From Amycolatopsis xylanica (GTDB lineage: Bacteria > Actinomycetota > Actinomycetes > Mycobacteriales > Pseudonocardiaceae), in the NCBI RefSeq assembly GCF_900107045.1, contig NZ_FNON01000001.1, positions 310,001 through 374,000 of the forward strand: a stretch of DNA of 64,000 nt, in the 5' to 3' direction. This document shows positions 1-7,643 of the stretch, one piece after another. Within the stretch, counting starts at the first letter, position 1; each line of letters opens with the position of its first letter. Position numbers and translations under genes: made by a program. Below the pieces are notes generated by a model. That model did no database searches and was not told the DNA's origin. It saw only the letters and a list, made by a program, of their open reading frames with translations.

Positions 1-442
1 GACGCTGCGCGAGAACCCCGATTCCCGGCGCATGATCGTGTCCGCGTGGAACGTCGCCGACATCGGGCGGATGGCCTTGCCGCCGTGTCACCTGCTCTTC
101 CAGTTCTACGTCGCCGACGGGAAGCTGTCCTGCCAGCTTTATCAGCGCAGCGCGGACCTGTTCCTCGGCGTGCCGTTCAACATCGCGAGCTACGCGCTGC
201 TGACGCACATGATCGCCGAGCAGGTCGGCCTCGGCGTCGGTGACTTCATCTGGACCGGTGGCGACTGCCACATCTACGACAACCACGAGGACCAGGTCCG
301 CACGCAGCTCGCCCGCGAGGCGCGGCCGTTCCCCACGCTCAGCCTGAAGCCCGCGGACGACCTGTTCGAGTACACCTACGAGCACATCGCGCTCGGCGGC
401 TACGACCCGCATCCCGGCATCAAGGCGCCGGTGGCGGTGTGA
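1..442 (+). CDS. thyA: Thymidylate synthase, C-terminal part (5' end outside window)
   Basis: Makes dTMP from dUMP using 5,10-methylene-tetrahydrofolate, which is oxidised to dihydrofolate. The frame is open from base 2 and the gene begins upstream. Visible ThyA signatures are the catalytic loop [11 protein letters not shown] with its nucleophilic Cys, the dUMP-binding segment [19 protein letters not shown], and GDCHIYDNH. The C-terminus ends in IKAPVAV, the usual ThyA tail. Its TGA overlaps the GTG of the dihydrofolate reductase gene by 4 bp, so the two are translationally coupled. The neighbour recycles the dihydrofolate this enzyme makes. Confidence 0.97.
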   Translation, partial: TLRENPDSRRMIVSAWNVADIGRMALPPCHLLFQFYVADGKLSCQLYQRSADLFLGVPFNIASYALLTHMIAEQVGLGVGDFIWTGGDCHIYDNHEDQVRTQLAREARPFPTLSLKPADDLFEYTYEHIALGGYDPHPGIKAPVAV

Positions 443-912
443 TCGGGCTCGTCTGGGCCCAGTCGGCGAACGGGGTCATCGGCCGTGACGGCACCCTGCC
501 CTGGCACCTGCCCGAGGACTTGAAGCACTTCCGCACCCTGACCGCGGGCGCGGCCGTGCTCATGGGCCGCCGCACCTGGGAGTCGCTGCCGCCGCGGTTC
601 CGCCCGCTGCCGGGCAGGCGCAACCTCGTGCTTTCCAGCACGCCCCAGCCGGACGTGGAGACCTTCCCCGGCCTGGAACAGGCGCTCGCCGCGGTGTCCG
701 AGGACGTCTGGGTGATCGGCGGCGCGGCGGTGTACCGGGCCGCGCTGCCGTTCGCGGATCGCGTCGTGGTCACCGAGATCCAGGAGCACTTCGAAGGCGA
801 TACCTACGCTCCCGAAGTCGGGCACGCGCCGGATTCCGCCGGTGCGTGGCAGGAGTCTTCGACCGGTCTGCACTACCGCTTCCTCGAATGGGCCAGCCTT
901 CGTACGGCGTGA
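439..912 (+). CDS. folA: Dihydrofolate reductase
   Basis: Reduces dihydrofolate to tetrahydrofolate with NADPH; cytosolic. The 157-residue length is normal for the family. Seen: the N-terminal strand [14 protein letters not shown], the substrate-binding stretch [16 protein letters not shown], the NADPH-binding segment [18 protein letters not shown], and [13 protein letters not shown] near residue 95. The GTG start at 439 is inside the thyA stop (GTGA overlap), giving the classic thyA-folA operon. Confidence 0.96.
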   Translation: MIGLVWAQSANGVIGRDGTLPWHLPEDLKHFRTLTAGAAVLMGRRTWESLPPRFRPLPGRRNLVLSSTPQPDVETFPGLEQALAAVSEDVWVIGGAAVYRAALPFADRVVVTEIQEHFEGDTYAPEVGHAPDSAGAWQESSTGLHYRFLEWASLRTA

Positions 913-969
913 CTTTCGGCGGCTGACGGCAGGCTGTGGATGTAGGAGGCCTGTTTCACGCATCCTGGA

Positions 970-1677
970 GTGATGCAGGGTCTCGCCGCCGAAGCAGCCG
1001 CGCGTGCCGCGCTCGCGCGTGCCGCCCTCATGCTCGCCCAGCGTGCGCATTCGCTGGCCACGCAAGAACGTCTGCACGCGACTTGGGACCATGCGCGGGT
1101 CGAGGCACTCTCGCGCTCGCAGGAGACGACGTTGCGGCGGCAGCGGGCGCAGCTGGCCGAATGCCGCGACTGGCTGGAAAAGCACCGCGTGGCCCGCTCG
1201 GCACCGGCGTCATCCGTGACCGTCGGCGAGTGGACGATCGAGATCCGCCGCGTCAGCGCGTACCTGCGTGGCGACGGGGACCTGTTCTTCGACCCCGACG
1301 ACCCGCCCCGGCACGCCGTCCTCACCATCCGGCACGACCGCTACCCGTTCACCTTCGAGGACACCGAAACCGCGTCCGGGATCGCGTTCCCCCGCACTGA
1401 TCTCGGCAAGATCGTCGCGGTGCTCGATCAGGTCCTCGGTCATCCCGCGTACTTCGACTTCCGGGGGAGGGGCGGCGTCATCCCTGGCCAGTGGAGCGAG
1501 CCGGAGACGGTGGACGGCTGGGTCCATTTGTCCGGCCCGCTCGTGGCCTTCGGCACTCGCATCGGGGATTGGGTGCCGACGCCCTGTGTCGAGCTGTTCT
1601 ACAGCAATATCGCCGAGTTGCGGGACAAACTCCGCTCGGTGCCCGCCGGCCGCACCGTCCGTTGTCACGGTGCGTGA
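970..1677 (+). CDS. Hypothetical protein with Ala-rich helical N-terminus
   Basis: I do not recognise this 235-residue protein. Residues 1-70 are rich in Ala, Arg, Gln and Glu and probably form one long helix or coiled coil. The rest looks like a mixed alpha/beta domain (VGEWTIEIRRVSAYLRG, HDRYPFTFEDTETASG, LDQVLGHPAYFDFRGRGG). There are no signal peptide, membrane segments or obvious catalytic motifs. The start is GTG 970 or ATG 973; a GGAG at 967-970 is too close to be a good ribosome site, so the start is uncertain. It lies 57 bp after folA and may be its own unit. The following 190 bp lead into the RiPP-like cluster. Confidence 0.6.
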   Translation: MMQGLAAEAAARAALARAALMLAQRAHSLATQERLHATWDHARVEALSRSQETTLRRQRAQLAECRDWLEKHRVARSAPASSVTVGEWTIEIRRVSAYLRGDGDLFFDPDDPPRHAVLTIRHDRYPFTFEDTETASGIAFPRTDLGKIVAVLDQVLGHPAYFDFRGRGGVIPGQWSEPETVDGWVHLSGPLVAFGTRIGDWVPTPCVELFYSNIAELRDKLRSVPAGRTVRCHGA

Positions 1678-1801
1678 TCAGAACCCGCTCGCGTGCTGTC
1701 CCTGTGGGTTTCTCGTTATGCGCGCTCGGAAAAGTTCTGCTATAGCGAAAGCTTAACGTTCCCGAGTTGTTCTGTCCGGTTTGGTGGTTTCAGTGGCCCT
1801 G

Positions 1802-1831
1802 TTGACAACGGCTCGGGCGTTACAATAGTGT
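1802..1831 (+). promoter_or_regulatory. Putative promoter of the TrmB/LuxR-type regulator
   Basis: TTGACA at 1802-1807 matches the -35 consensus. TAGTGT at 1826-1831, 18 bp downstream, fits an actinobacterial -10 (TAnnnT). An alternative hexamer, TACAAT at 1821-1826, leaves only a 13-bp spacer. The promoter runs straight into a palindrome at 1832-1848 and lies about 40 bp before the regulator start, in a locally AT-rich stretch. Confidence 0.5.
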
Positions 1832-1848
1832 AATTCTACTACAGAATT
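1832..1848. promoter_or_regulatory. Palindromic operator candidate before the cluster regulator
   Basis: AATTCT-ACTAC-AGAATT is a perfect 6-bp inverted repeat with a 5-nt centre. It immediately follows the putative -10, so a bound protein would cover the start region. An autoregulatory site for the regulator at 1870 is the simplest reading; this is inference. Confidence 0.35.
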
Positions 1849-1869
1849 GCATCCTGGGGGATGATTCTA

Positions 1870-2877
1870 ATGTTAGAAGCACTGGGGCTCAGTGGTACCT
1901 CCGAGATGGTATATCTGGCGTTGCTGGACTGTGCGGGCGGTGACCAGCACCATCTCGCCGATCATCTCGATCTCACGGAACACGAAGTCCGTGAGGCGCT
2001 GGACGAATTGACGGAAATGGCGTTGCTGCAGGAAGGTGACACCGGCCGGCAGCGGACACCGAAGCTCGTCGATCCCGAGATCGGTATGGCGGCATTGATC
2101 GCCAGGCAGCAGGCCGAGATCGCGCGAAGGCAGCAGGAAATCGAAGAAAGCAAACTCGCGCTCGCGCGGTTGCTTTCCCAGCATTCCGAATCCCGGCCCA
2201 AATCGGCTGATTCCGGCGTCGAGCACTTAACGGGCGCGGCGGCGATCCGGCGGCGGCTCCGTGAGATAGCGGCGTCGTGTGAATGGGAGGTGTGCTCGTT
2301 CATGCCGGGCGGCGCGGAGTTCGCGGAGAACCTGCCCGGCGATCGATTCCTGGATTCCGACGCCATCGACCGGGGCGTGCGCCTGCGCACGATCTACCTC
2401 GACAGCATCCGCAACCATCCCGCCGCGGCCGGGTACGCGCAGTGGCTGTCCGAGCTCGGCAGCGAGGTGCGCACCGCGCCGTCGCTGCCCCAGCGGATGT
2501 TCGTCGTCGACCGGCGGATCGCCATGGTGCCGGTCAACGCCGACGACGAGGACGACGAATCGGCGGTCGTCGTCTCGATCGGCGGCGTCGTCAGTGCGCT
2601 GTACACCCTGTTCGCGTCGGTGTGGCGGACCTCGACGCCGCTGGGGCTGCCCCGGCCACGTGCCGCGGACGGCCTGACCGACCAGGGTCGGGAGGCGCTC
2701 AAGCTGCTGGGGAAAGGGTGCACCGACGAGGTGATCGCCCGCCGCCTGGGTGTCTCGGTGCGCACGGCCCGCCGCGTCGCTTCGGAGCTGCTCGCGCGGT
2801 TGGACGCGCGGAGCCGGTTCCAGGCGGGCGCACGGGCCGTGGCACGAGGCTGGGTCGATCTCGACGACCTGGACTAG
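1870..2877 (+). CDS. TrmB-like / LuxR-type HTH transcriptional regulator
   Basis: A 335-residue probable pathway regulator with helix-turn-helix regions at both ends. Residues 1-70 resemble a TrmB-type winged helix (SEMVYLALLDC, HLADHLDLTEHEVREALDELTEMALL), followed by a charged coiled coil (about 75-110) and a PLD-like sensor region. The C-terminus is a LuxR-type HTH (TDQGREALKLLGKGCTDEVIARRLGVSVRTARR). I chose ATG 1870 because GGGGG at 1856-1860 is well spaced for it; the ATG at 1861 has no room for a ribosome site. Its stop overlaps the convergent M29 peptidase stop by 4 bp. This architecture is common in actinobacterial peptide and antibiotic clusters, so it probably controls the genes up to 8914. 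Confidence 0.8.
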   Translation: MLEALGLSGTSEMVYLALLDCAGGDQHHLADHLDLTEHEVREALDELTEMALLQEGDTGRQRTPKLVDPEIGMAALIARQQAEIARRQQEIEESKLALARLLSQHSESRPKSADSGVEHLTGAAAIRRRLREIAASCEWEVCSFMPGGAEFAENLPGDRFLDSDAIDRGVRLRTIYLDSIRNHPAAAGYAQWLSELGSEVRTAPSLPQRMFVVDRRIAMVPVNADDEDDESAVVVSIGGVVSALYTLFASVWRTSTPLGLPRPRAADGLTDQGREALKLLGKGCTDEVIARRLGVSVRTARRVASELLARLDARSRFQAGARAVARGWVDLDDLD

Positions 2878-4031
2878 TGTCCCGGCCGGACTCCGGGGAC
2901 CTGGCAGGACGGGTCCTCGGAGAGCCCCTTGAGCTGGCGGTATCCCATGCCGCAGCAGTCGCCGGTGATGTCCTCGTCCAGCGCGTCCACCGGGTGGGGC
3001 ACGTCGAGCGGCTGGACCCGGGTCAGGTCGATGGGCTCCGTCTCGTCGTCGATCCACATCAGACCGCCGATGGTGATCAGGTCGAGGTGGGCCCACGCCA
3101 TGTACTCGACCCGGGTGAAGCTCTGGTTGTGCGCGCCGAATCCGAGGTGCAGACCGCAGCTGCGCTCGTTGATGTGCGAGTTCGTGGTGCTGAACTCGCC
3201 GACACCGTGGTTCGTGCCGAGGCCGAACTCGCCGACGTTGCGGCCGTTCGGGCTGTCCAGGCAGAGCTGGAACATCTCCTGCAGCTCCGGGCGGTCGCAG
3301 CTGACCGACACGGCCTTGCCCGCCTCGATCTCCACCCTGGCCGGGTTGTCGGCCAGTTTCGCGTTCAGGTCGCTGATGATGTTGGCGTTGTAGGCGCCGT
3401 CGGCGACCAGGACCCCCTCGACGTTGGCCGGGTAGGTGGCGATCTCCCCGGCGGGCAGGATCGTGAAGCCACCGGGACGCCAGATTCCCCGGTTGCTGAT
3501 CCACTGGTACTTCTCGCTGTCGAGGTCGACCGTGATGTCCGTTCCGCCCTCGGTGGTCACGCGGACTCGCTTGGCGTTGTCCAGCCGGTGCAGCAGCGTG
3601 CCGTTGAGCGACGACAACTCCGCCGGGCTGACGTTGAGCGCCCTGGTGAAGAAGTCGGCGGACGCGCTGATGATCCGCAGGATCATGATCTTGTCATGGC
3701 CGTACCGGCTCAGCAGCGGCGCGAGCACGTCGAAGTGCGACATCGTGTCCCGCTCGAGGGTGATGATGACCAGCCTGCCCGGCAGCGTGTCCGGATCCGG
3801 CAGCACCTTGCCGATCCGCTCGGCGAACTCGCTGTCCTCCAGCGGGCGCATCGGAACGATGTCGGCGGGCACACCGCGGTGCTTGAGCCCGAGCGCGACC
3901 CACGCCGCGGGCTCTCGGCTGTCGGGCGTGTAGGTGATCACGAACTTGTCCTGGTCGCGGATCATCACATAGTCATCCAACAGCGAGCCGACTCCCTCGA
4001 AGACCCGCTCGTCGACCATCTGCGCAGTCAT
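2874..4031 (-). CDS. M29-family metallopeptidase, probable RiPP leader/aminopeptidase
   Basis: A 385-residue protein related to M29 aminopeptidases (AmpS/AmpT type), which remove N-terminal residues with a two-metal centre. The family's metal ligands are all visible: E196 in LPAGEIATYP, E268 in GEFGLGTN, H295 in CGLHLGFG, and H315/D317 in AHLDLI. It should therefore be active rather than degenerate. The frame is open further upstream, but ATG 4031 is preferred because it has AAGGAGC just before it and begins at the family's N-terminus. It follows the precursor-like gene on the same strand after a 136-bp spacer with a strong hairpin. It may trim the leader or mature product, as an unrelated aminopeptidase is thought to do in bottromycin clusters; that role is inference. 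Confidence 0.82.
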   Translation of the reverse strand: MTAQMVDERVFEGVGSLLDDYVMIRDQDKFVITYTPDSREPAAWVALGLKHRGVPADIVPMRPLEDSEFAERIGKVLPDPDTLPGRLVIITLERDTMSHFDVLAPLLSRYGHDKIMILRIISASADFFTRALNVSPAELSSLNGTLLHRLDNAKRVRVTTEGGTDITVDLDSEKYQWISNRGIWRPGGFTILPAGEIATYPANVEGVLVADGAYNANIISDLNAKLADNPARVEIEAGKAVSVSCDRPELQEMFQLCLDSPNGRNVGEFGLGTNHGVGEFSTTNSHINERSCGLHLGFGAHNQSFTRVEYMAWAHLDLITIGGLMWIDDETEPIDLTRVQPLDVPHPVDALDEDITGDCCGMGYRQLKGLSEDPSCQVPGVRPGH

Positions 4032-4080
4032 TGTTGCTCCTTGAATAGCGCCCGAAGTGAACGATTTACTGGCCGGGTGC

Positions 4081-4116
4081 GGTGACTCCGCCGGCATGAG
4101 TGCCGACGGAGTCACC
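4081..4116 (-). terminator. Hairpin between precursor gene and M29 gene (attenuator candidate)
   Basis: A 10-bp perfect outer stem (4081-4090 with 4107-4116) continues after one mismatch into five more pairs with a TGAG loop. It has no strong T-run. Its place, just downstream of a short precursor-like gene and before a modifying-enzyme gene on the same strand, fits partial termination or mRNA 3'-end protection that keeps peptide mRNA in excess. Confidence 0.5.
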
Positions 4117-4167
4117 GACCTTTGATAACGCGTCGCGGCAATTACTTCGCCGTGCCGTCGGTATCCC

Positions 4168-4287
4168 TTACTGCGTGGCCAGATACCAGGCGATGGTTCC
4201 GAACTCGGTCTGCTCGGCCTTGCCGGGCTCGGGCTCGGACTCGGCCATGGCGGTGAGCAGGGTCTGCAGCTCCTGAGAGTCAGGCAT
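4168..4287 (-). CDS. Putative RiPP precursor peptide (39 aa)
   Basis: A 40-codon frame, ATG 4287 to TAA 4168, with GGAAGG 8 nt before the start. The product is acidic at the N-terminus and middle (MPDSQELQTLLTAMAES, then EPEPGKAEQTEFG) and ends in TIAWYLATQ. An acidic leader-like part and a short aromatic C-terminus suit a RiPP precursor. It is divergent from the HExxH/ATP-grasp/P450 genes and upstream of the M29 gene. The Ala33-Trp34-Tyr35-Leu36 segment recalls the AWYI start of the tryptorubin core (from memory), whose aromatic residues are cross-linked by a P450; a P450 is encoded at 6441. No homologue was checked. Codon use and ribosome site look genuine for such a short gene. Confidence 0.72.
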   Translation of the reverse strand: MPDSQELQTLLTAMAESEPEPGKAEQTEFGTIAWYLATQ

Positions 4288-4504
4288 TGCGTGAACCTTC
4301 CGTCGAGACCACACCGGCTACCTGCCGGCGAGCCCCATGTTTCTGCACGCGTTCGCCTGTCGCGAGTGGTCAGTTCCTGCCAGCGAACGGCGCGGCATGA
4401 ACAGGCCATCATCGGCGATGGTGGCTTATTGCCGCGCATGTAGACTCGGGAATTGACGCCGAATATCAACGCAGTCGCTTGTAATGACTCAGGAGCGTAG
4501 TGCG

Positions 4505-5458
4505 ATGACATCCTCCGCCGAGGAATATCTGCGAAATCAGCTCACCTCATTCGAGATAGACCCGGACGCGACCGCCGCGTTGGCGACGGTGTATCACCGG
4601 CGGCTCGGCCGCCGCCTCTGGACGAGTCTCGCCGGACAGGGCACGCCGCCGGACGGACCCGATGGCTGGCGGCGTCTCACGTGGCTGCACCCGAGTGTCG
4701 TCCGCATGGTCACGGTCGGCCCCGTGGACGCGGACGCTCTCCATGCCGACGCCGGTTTGTACACCGTGGACGGCGGACCGGCCCGGCCACCGCTGGAGCA
4801 TCTGCCCGAGCGCGACGGCGTGCGCTGGCTCGACGAAAGCGTTCGCTACCTCGAAGACGACATCCAGCGGGTCGACAACGCCCAGTCGTTGACGCTGTCC
4901 CGGCCGCTGGCCCTGAGTTCCCAGGCATACGTCGACCAAGCCGCCGAGGTGCTCGCCAGGGTGTGGCCCGCCGCCGCGCGGGAGTTCCGGACCCTGGTGC
5001 AGTCGATCGTGTACGTGGACGGGACGGTGTTCCGCTCGGCGACGGTCGAGCAGACGTACGGCGTCATCTATGCCGCGCCGCAATCGCTGGGCAGTGTGGC
5101 CGCCGCGTTCGAGATGCTGCTGCACGAGACCGGTCATCATGCCCTGTATCTGCGGAACTCGTTCGGGCCGTTCGTGCTCAACGGCTCGGCGCTGGCCTCG
5201 CATCCGCTGCGGCCGGACCCGAGGCCGATCTTCGGCGTCCTGCATTCGGCGCACGTACTGGCCCGGATGGCCACCGGCCTGCACCGCTGGACCGTGGAGG
5301 CAGGCGCTCCCGACGAGGCGCACGAGCGAAGGGAACAGGCGCTGAAGAACCTGTCGCAAAGCCTGGACATCCTCGGCAGGGAAGCCGAGTGGACGGCTCA
5401 GGGCATCGACTACTTCAAGGACCTTCGCGCGTGTGAGGACTCGTTGCGGGCGGCGTGA
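4505..5458 (+). CDS. HExxH motif peptide-modification protein (mod_HExxH-like)
   Basis: A 317-residue protein with HETGH at 207-211 (LLHETGHHALYL), followed by RPDPRPIFGVLHSAH with H247. This pattern resembles the 'HEXXH motif domain' family of putative RiPP modification proteins, also found with FxsB-type radical SAM systems; the resemblance is from memory. Metal binding by H207, H211 and possibly H247 is inference. The start is ATG 4505 because AGGAG at 4491-4495 is 9 nt upstream; ATG 4484 would place that site inside the gene. It is first of a four-gene run (HExxH, ATP-grasp-like, P450, MFS) transcribed away from the precursor gene. The probable substrate is the 39-residue peptide; the reaction is unknown. 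Confidence 0.8.
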   Translation: MTSSAEEYLRNQLTSFEIDPDATAALATVYHRRLGRRLWTSLAGQGTPPDGPDGWRRLTWLHPSVVRMVTVGPVDADALHADAGLYTVDGGPARPPLEHLPERDGVRWLDESVRYLEDDIQRVDNAQSLTLSRPLALSSQAYVDQAAEVLARVWPAAAREFRTLVQSIVYVDGTVFRSATVEQTYGVIYAAPQSLGSVAAAFEMLLHETGHHALYLRNSFGPFVLNGSALASHPLRPDPRPIFGVLHSAHVLARMATGLHRWTVEAGAPDEAHERREQALKNLSQSLDILGREAEWTAQGIDYFKDLRACEDSLRAA

Positions 5459-5479
5459 CCGAGTCCGGAGAGGGGAGCC

Positions 5480-6505
5480 ATGACAGGCCGATCACCAGTG
5501 CTGATCGTCGTCGGCGGCGGCCATCGGGTGTACCACGAGTATCTGCTGAGCCTGATGGCCGAACACGCACGGGTGTGGCTGCTGGGGGATGCCGAGCCGA
5601 CCTGGGAGAAACTCTATGTCTCCGGCTACACGGTGGTGGACACCGGCGACGCGGCGGCCGTGGCCGAGGCGGCCACGCGCCTCGCCGAACGGGCGACGGT
5701 CGACGGAGTGTCGTGTTTGGACGGTGCCGGTTCGGTGGCGTGCGCACACGCCGCCGCTGCGCTCGGGCTGCCGGCCACTGAGCCGGAAGTCGTTGCCCGA
5801 AGCCACAAGCAGGACGAAGTCCACGACGTGTCGGCCGACGACCTCACCTTCGACATCGCCTGTGTCGACGGCGAACCGTATCCGCTGTTCGTCAGCAGGC
5901 GGATCGACGCCGTTCTTCCCGAGCTGACAGGTTCGGGTTATATAGTGGATTCGACGTTCGCCGACGAGGAGACGACCGCCGTGGCGATGGCCGCGCAGCG
6001 GTCGGCGGGCGTGCGTTACGGCGTCACCCACACCCGGGTGACACGCACCGCACGCGGACCGAAGGTCGTCAGTGTCCACTGGGGACTCAGCGGTGACCTC
6101 GTGCCCTACGCCGCGTCGATCGCCGACGGCGTCAACCCCGGCCGTGTCCTGGTGCAGGTCGCACTCGGACTACGTCCCGACCCGATCCCCGCGCGCGCCC
6201 ACCGCGTCGCCGCCGTCGGATTCCTTACCGCGCAACCGGATACCGCCATCGGCCCGGTGCACGCGGACGAGACCCGGCTGCCGTTGTCCGTGGACGTGGC
6301 GGAGGCGTTCCCCGCGCCCGATCGGCGCTCACTTCGTTACGCCTACAGCGTTGTCGTCGACGACACCGTCGCAGGGTGCGCGCGGGCCCTCGCCGCGGCC
6401 GAGAAGGCGTTCATGCCACGTCCGAAAGGAAAGTCTCGAGATGGAGCCACTGGCGTACCCGATGCCCCGGTCCTGCCCGATGCGTCCGCCGGACCAGTAC
6501 GCTGA
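5480..6505 (+). CDS. ATP-grasp-fold protein lacking N-lobe and catalytic residues
   Basis: Residues 1-110 match the N-terminal domain of carboxylate-amine ATP-grasp ligases (VLIVVGGGHRVYHEYLLSLM, VSCLDGAGSVACAHAAAALGLPATEPE). Residues 122-235 match the C-terminal grasp lobe (ACVDGEPYPLFVSRR, GVTHTRVTRTARGPKVVSV, DLVPYAASIADGVNPGRVLVQVALGL). Between K110 and F124 only about 14 residues remain where relatives have some 75-80, so the ATP-binding lobe with the conserved Lys is absent. The usual E-N-R metal/phosphate triad is replaced in VSVHWGLSGD (S, H, G). It is probably a pseudo-ligase, perhaps a binding or scaffold protein. ATG 5480 has GAGGGGAG before it. The last 65 bp overlap the P450 gene, an unusually long overlap, so the C-terminal 20-odd residues may be run-on. 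Confidence 0.7.
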   Translation: MTGRSPVLIVVGGGHRVYHEYLLSLMAEHARVWLLGDAEPTWEKLYVSGYTVVDTGDAAAVAEAATRLAERATVDGVSCLDGAGSVACAHAAAALGLPATEPEVVARSHKQDEVHDVSADDLTFDIACVDGEPYPLFVSRRIDAVLPELTGSGYIVDSTFADEETTAVAMAAQRSAGVRYGVTHTRVTRTARGPKVVSVHWGLSGDLVPYAASIADGVNPGRVLVQVALGLRPDPIPARAHRVAAVGFLTAQPDTAIGPVHADETRLPLSVDVAEAFPAPDRRSLRYAYSVVVDDTVAGCARALAAAEKAFMPRPKGKSRDGATGVPDAPVLPDASAGPVR

Positions 6506-7643
6506 GCTGCGTGCCGGGGCGCCGCTCGCCGAGATCACCCTGCCCAGCGGGCGGACCGCCTGGCTGATCACGCGCTATGAGCACGTACGCCGATTCCTCG
6601 CCGACCGGAATGCCAGCACGAACCGGCTGCACCCCAATTTTCCGTTCTACCTGCCGCTGTCCCGGAAACTGAGAGAAGACGTCAACGCGTCCCTCATGAG
6701 CCTGGACCCGCCGGAGCACACGGTGCTGACCCGGATGGTGATCCCCGAGTTCACCCACAAACGCGCGCAGCAGCTGCGGCCCCGCGTGCAGAAGATCGTG
6801 GACGAGCACATCACGATGATGCTGGACGGCGACCGGCCGACCGACCTGGTGGAGACGCTGTGCCGCCCGATCACGTCGCAGGTCATCTGCGAGGTGATCG
6901 GCGTCCCATATCACGATCGCGACCTCTTCCACTCGACCAGCAAGGTGATGGCCGACCGCAACAGCAGCTCGGACGACCGCGACAAGGCGGACGCCATGCT
7001 GCGGGAGTACCTCAGCGATCTGGTGGCGGCCAAGCTGAACGAGGACGGCGAGCCGGGAGATCATCTGATCGGCCGAGTCATCGCCAGGAACCGGGAGAAA
7101 GGCGTACTCGGACCGGACGACATCTCCGCGTTGTGCCTGTCGCTCCTGACGGCCGGGCACGAGACCACGGCCAACGTGATCTCACTCGGCACCGTGCTGC
7201 TGCTCGAGAACCCCGAGCAGCTCGCCGCGCTCCGGGCCGACCCGGCCCGCGCCCCGGGCGCGGTGGAGGAGATCCTGCGCCACACCAGCATCACCGACCC
7301 GAGCGGGCTGCGGGTGGCGCTGGCCGACATCGAGGTCGGCGACATGATGATCAAGAAGGGTGACGGCGTGGTCGTGTCCACCGCGGCGGCCAACTGGGAC
7401 GAAAGCGTCTTCCCTCATCCGGAGAAACTCGACTTCGACCGCGACGCGCGGCAGCAGCTGGCCTTCGGTCACGGCATCCACCGGTGCGTCGCGCAGAACC
7501 TGGCCCGCGTCGAACTCGAGGTCGTGTTCACCACCCTGTTCGCCAGGGTGCCCGGCCTCCGGCTGGCCGCCCCCGTCGAGGAACTGTCCTTTAAGGACGG
7601 ATCGCTCCTCTACGGCATCCACAATCTGCCTGTCACCTGGTGA
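6441..7643 (+). CDS. Cytochrome P450, probable peptide-tailoring enzyme
   Basis: A 400-residue soluble bacterial P450 with all key motifs: I-helix AGHETT (238-243), E277-x-x-R280, and heme-binding FGHGIHRC with Cys349 as thiolate ligand. ATG 6441 is chosen because GAAAGGAAAG ends about 9 nt upstream and the protein starts at normal CYP length; the frame opens earlier, but that stretch is antisense-like run-through. Its stop overlaps the MFS gene by 4 bp. In this setting it may oxidise or cross-link Trp34/Tyr35 of the precursor, as P450s do in biarylitides and tryptorubin-type peptides; substrate assignment is inference. Confidence 0.93.
   Translation: MEPLAYPMPRSCPMRPPDQYAELRAGAPLAEITLPSGRTAWLITRYEHVRRFLADRNASTNRLHPNFPFYLPLSRKLREDVNASLMSLDPPEHTVLTRMVIPEFTHKRAQQLRPRVQKIVDEHITMMLDGDRPTDLVETLCRPITSQVICEVIGVPYHDRDLFHSTSKVMADRNSSSDDRDKADAMLREYLSDLVAAKLNEDGEPGDHLIGRVIARNREKGVLGPDDISALCLSLLTAGHETTANVISLGTVLLLENPEQLAALRADPARAPGAVEEILRHTSITDPSGLRVALADIEVGDMMIKKGDGVVVSTAAANWDESVFPHPEKLDFDRDARQQLAFGHGIHRCVAQNLARVELEVVFTTLFARVPGLRLAAPVEELSFKDGSLLYGIHNLPVTW

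Noticed and set aside
2283..4085. 600-codon plus-strand frame over the M29 gene
   Set aside because: Antisense to a peptidase gene with all metal ligands intact; no recognisable domain or ribosome site.
4453..4485. TTGACG ... TGTAAT promoter for the HExxH operon
   Set aside because: The spacer would be 21 bp, too long for a standard promoter, so it is not listed.
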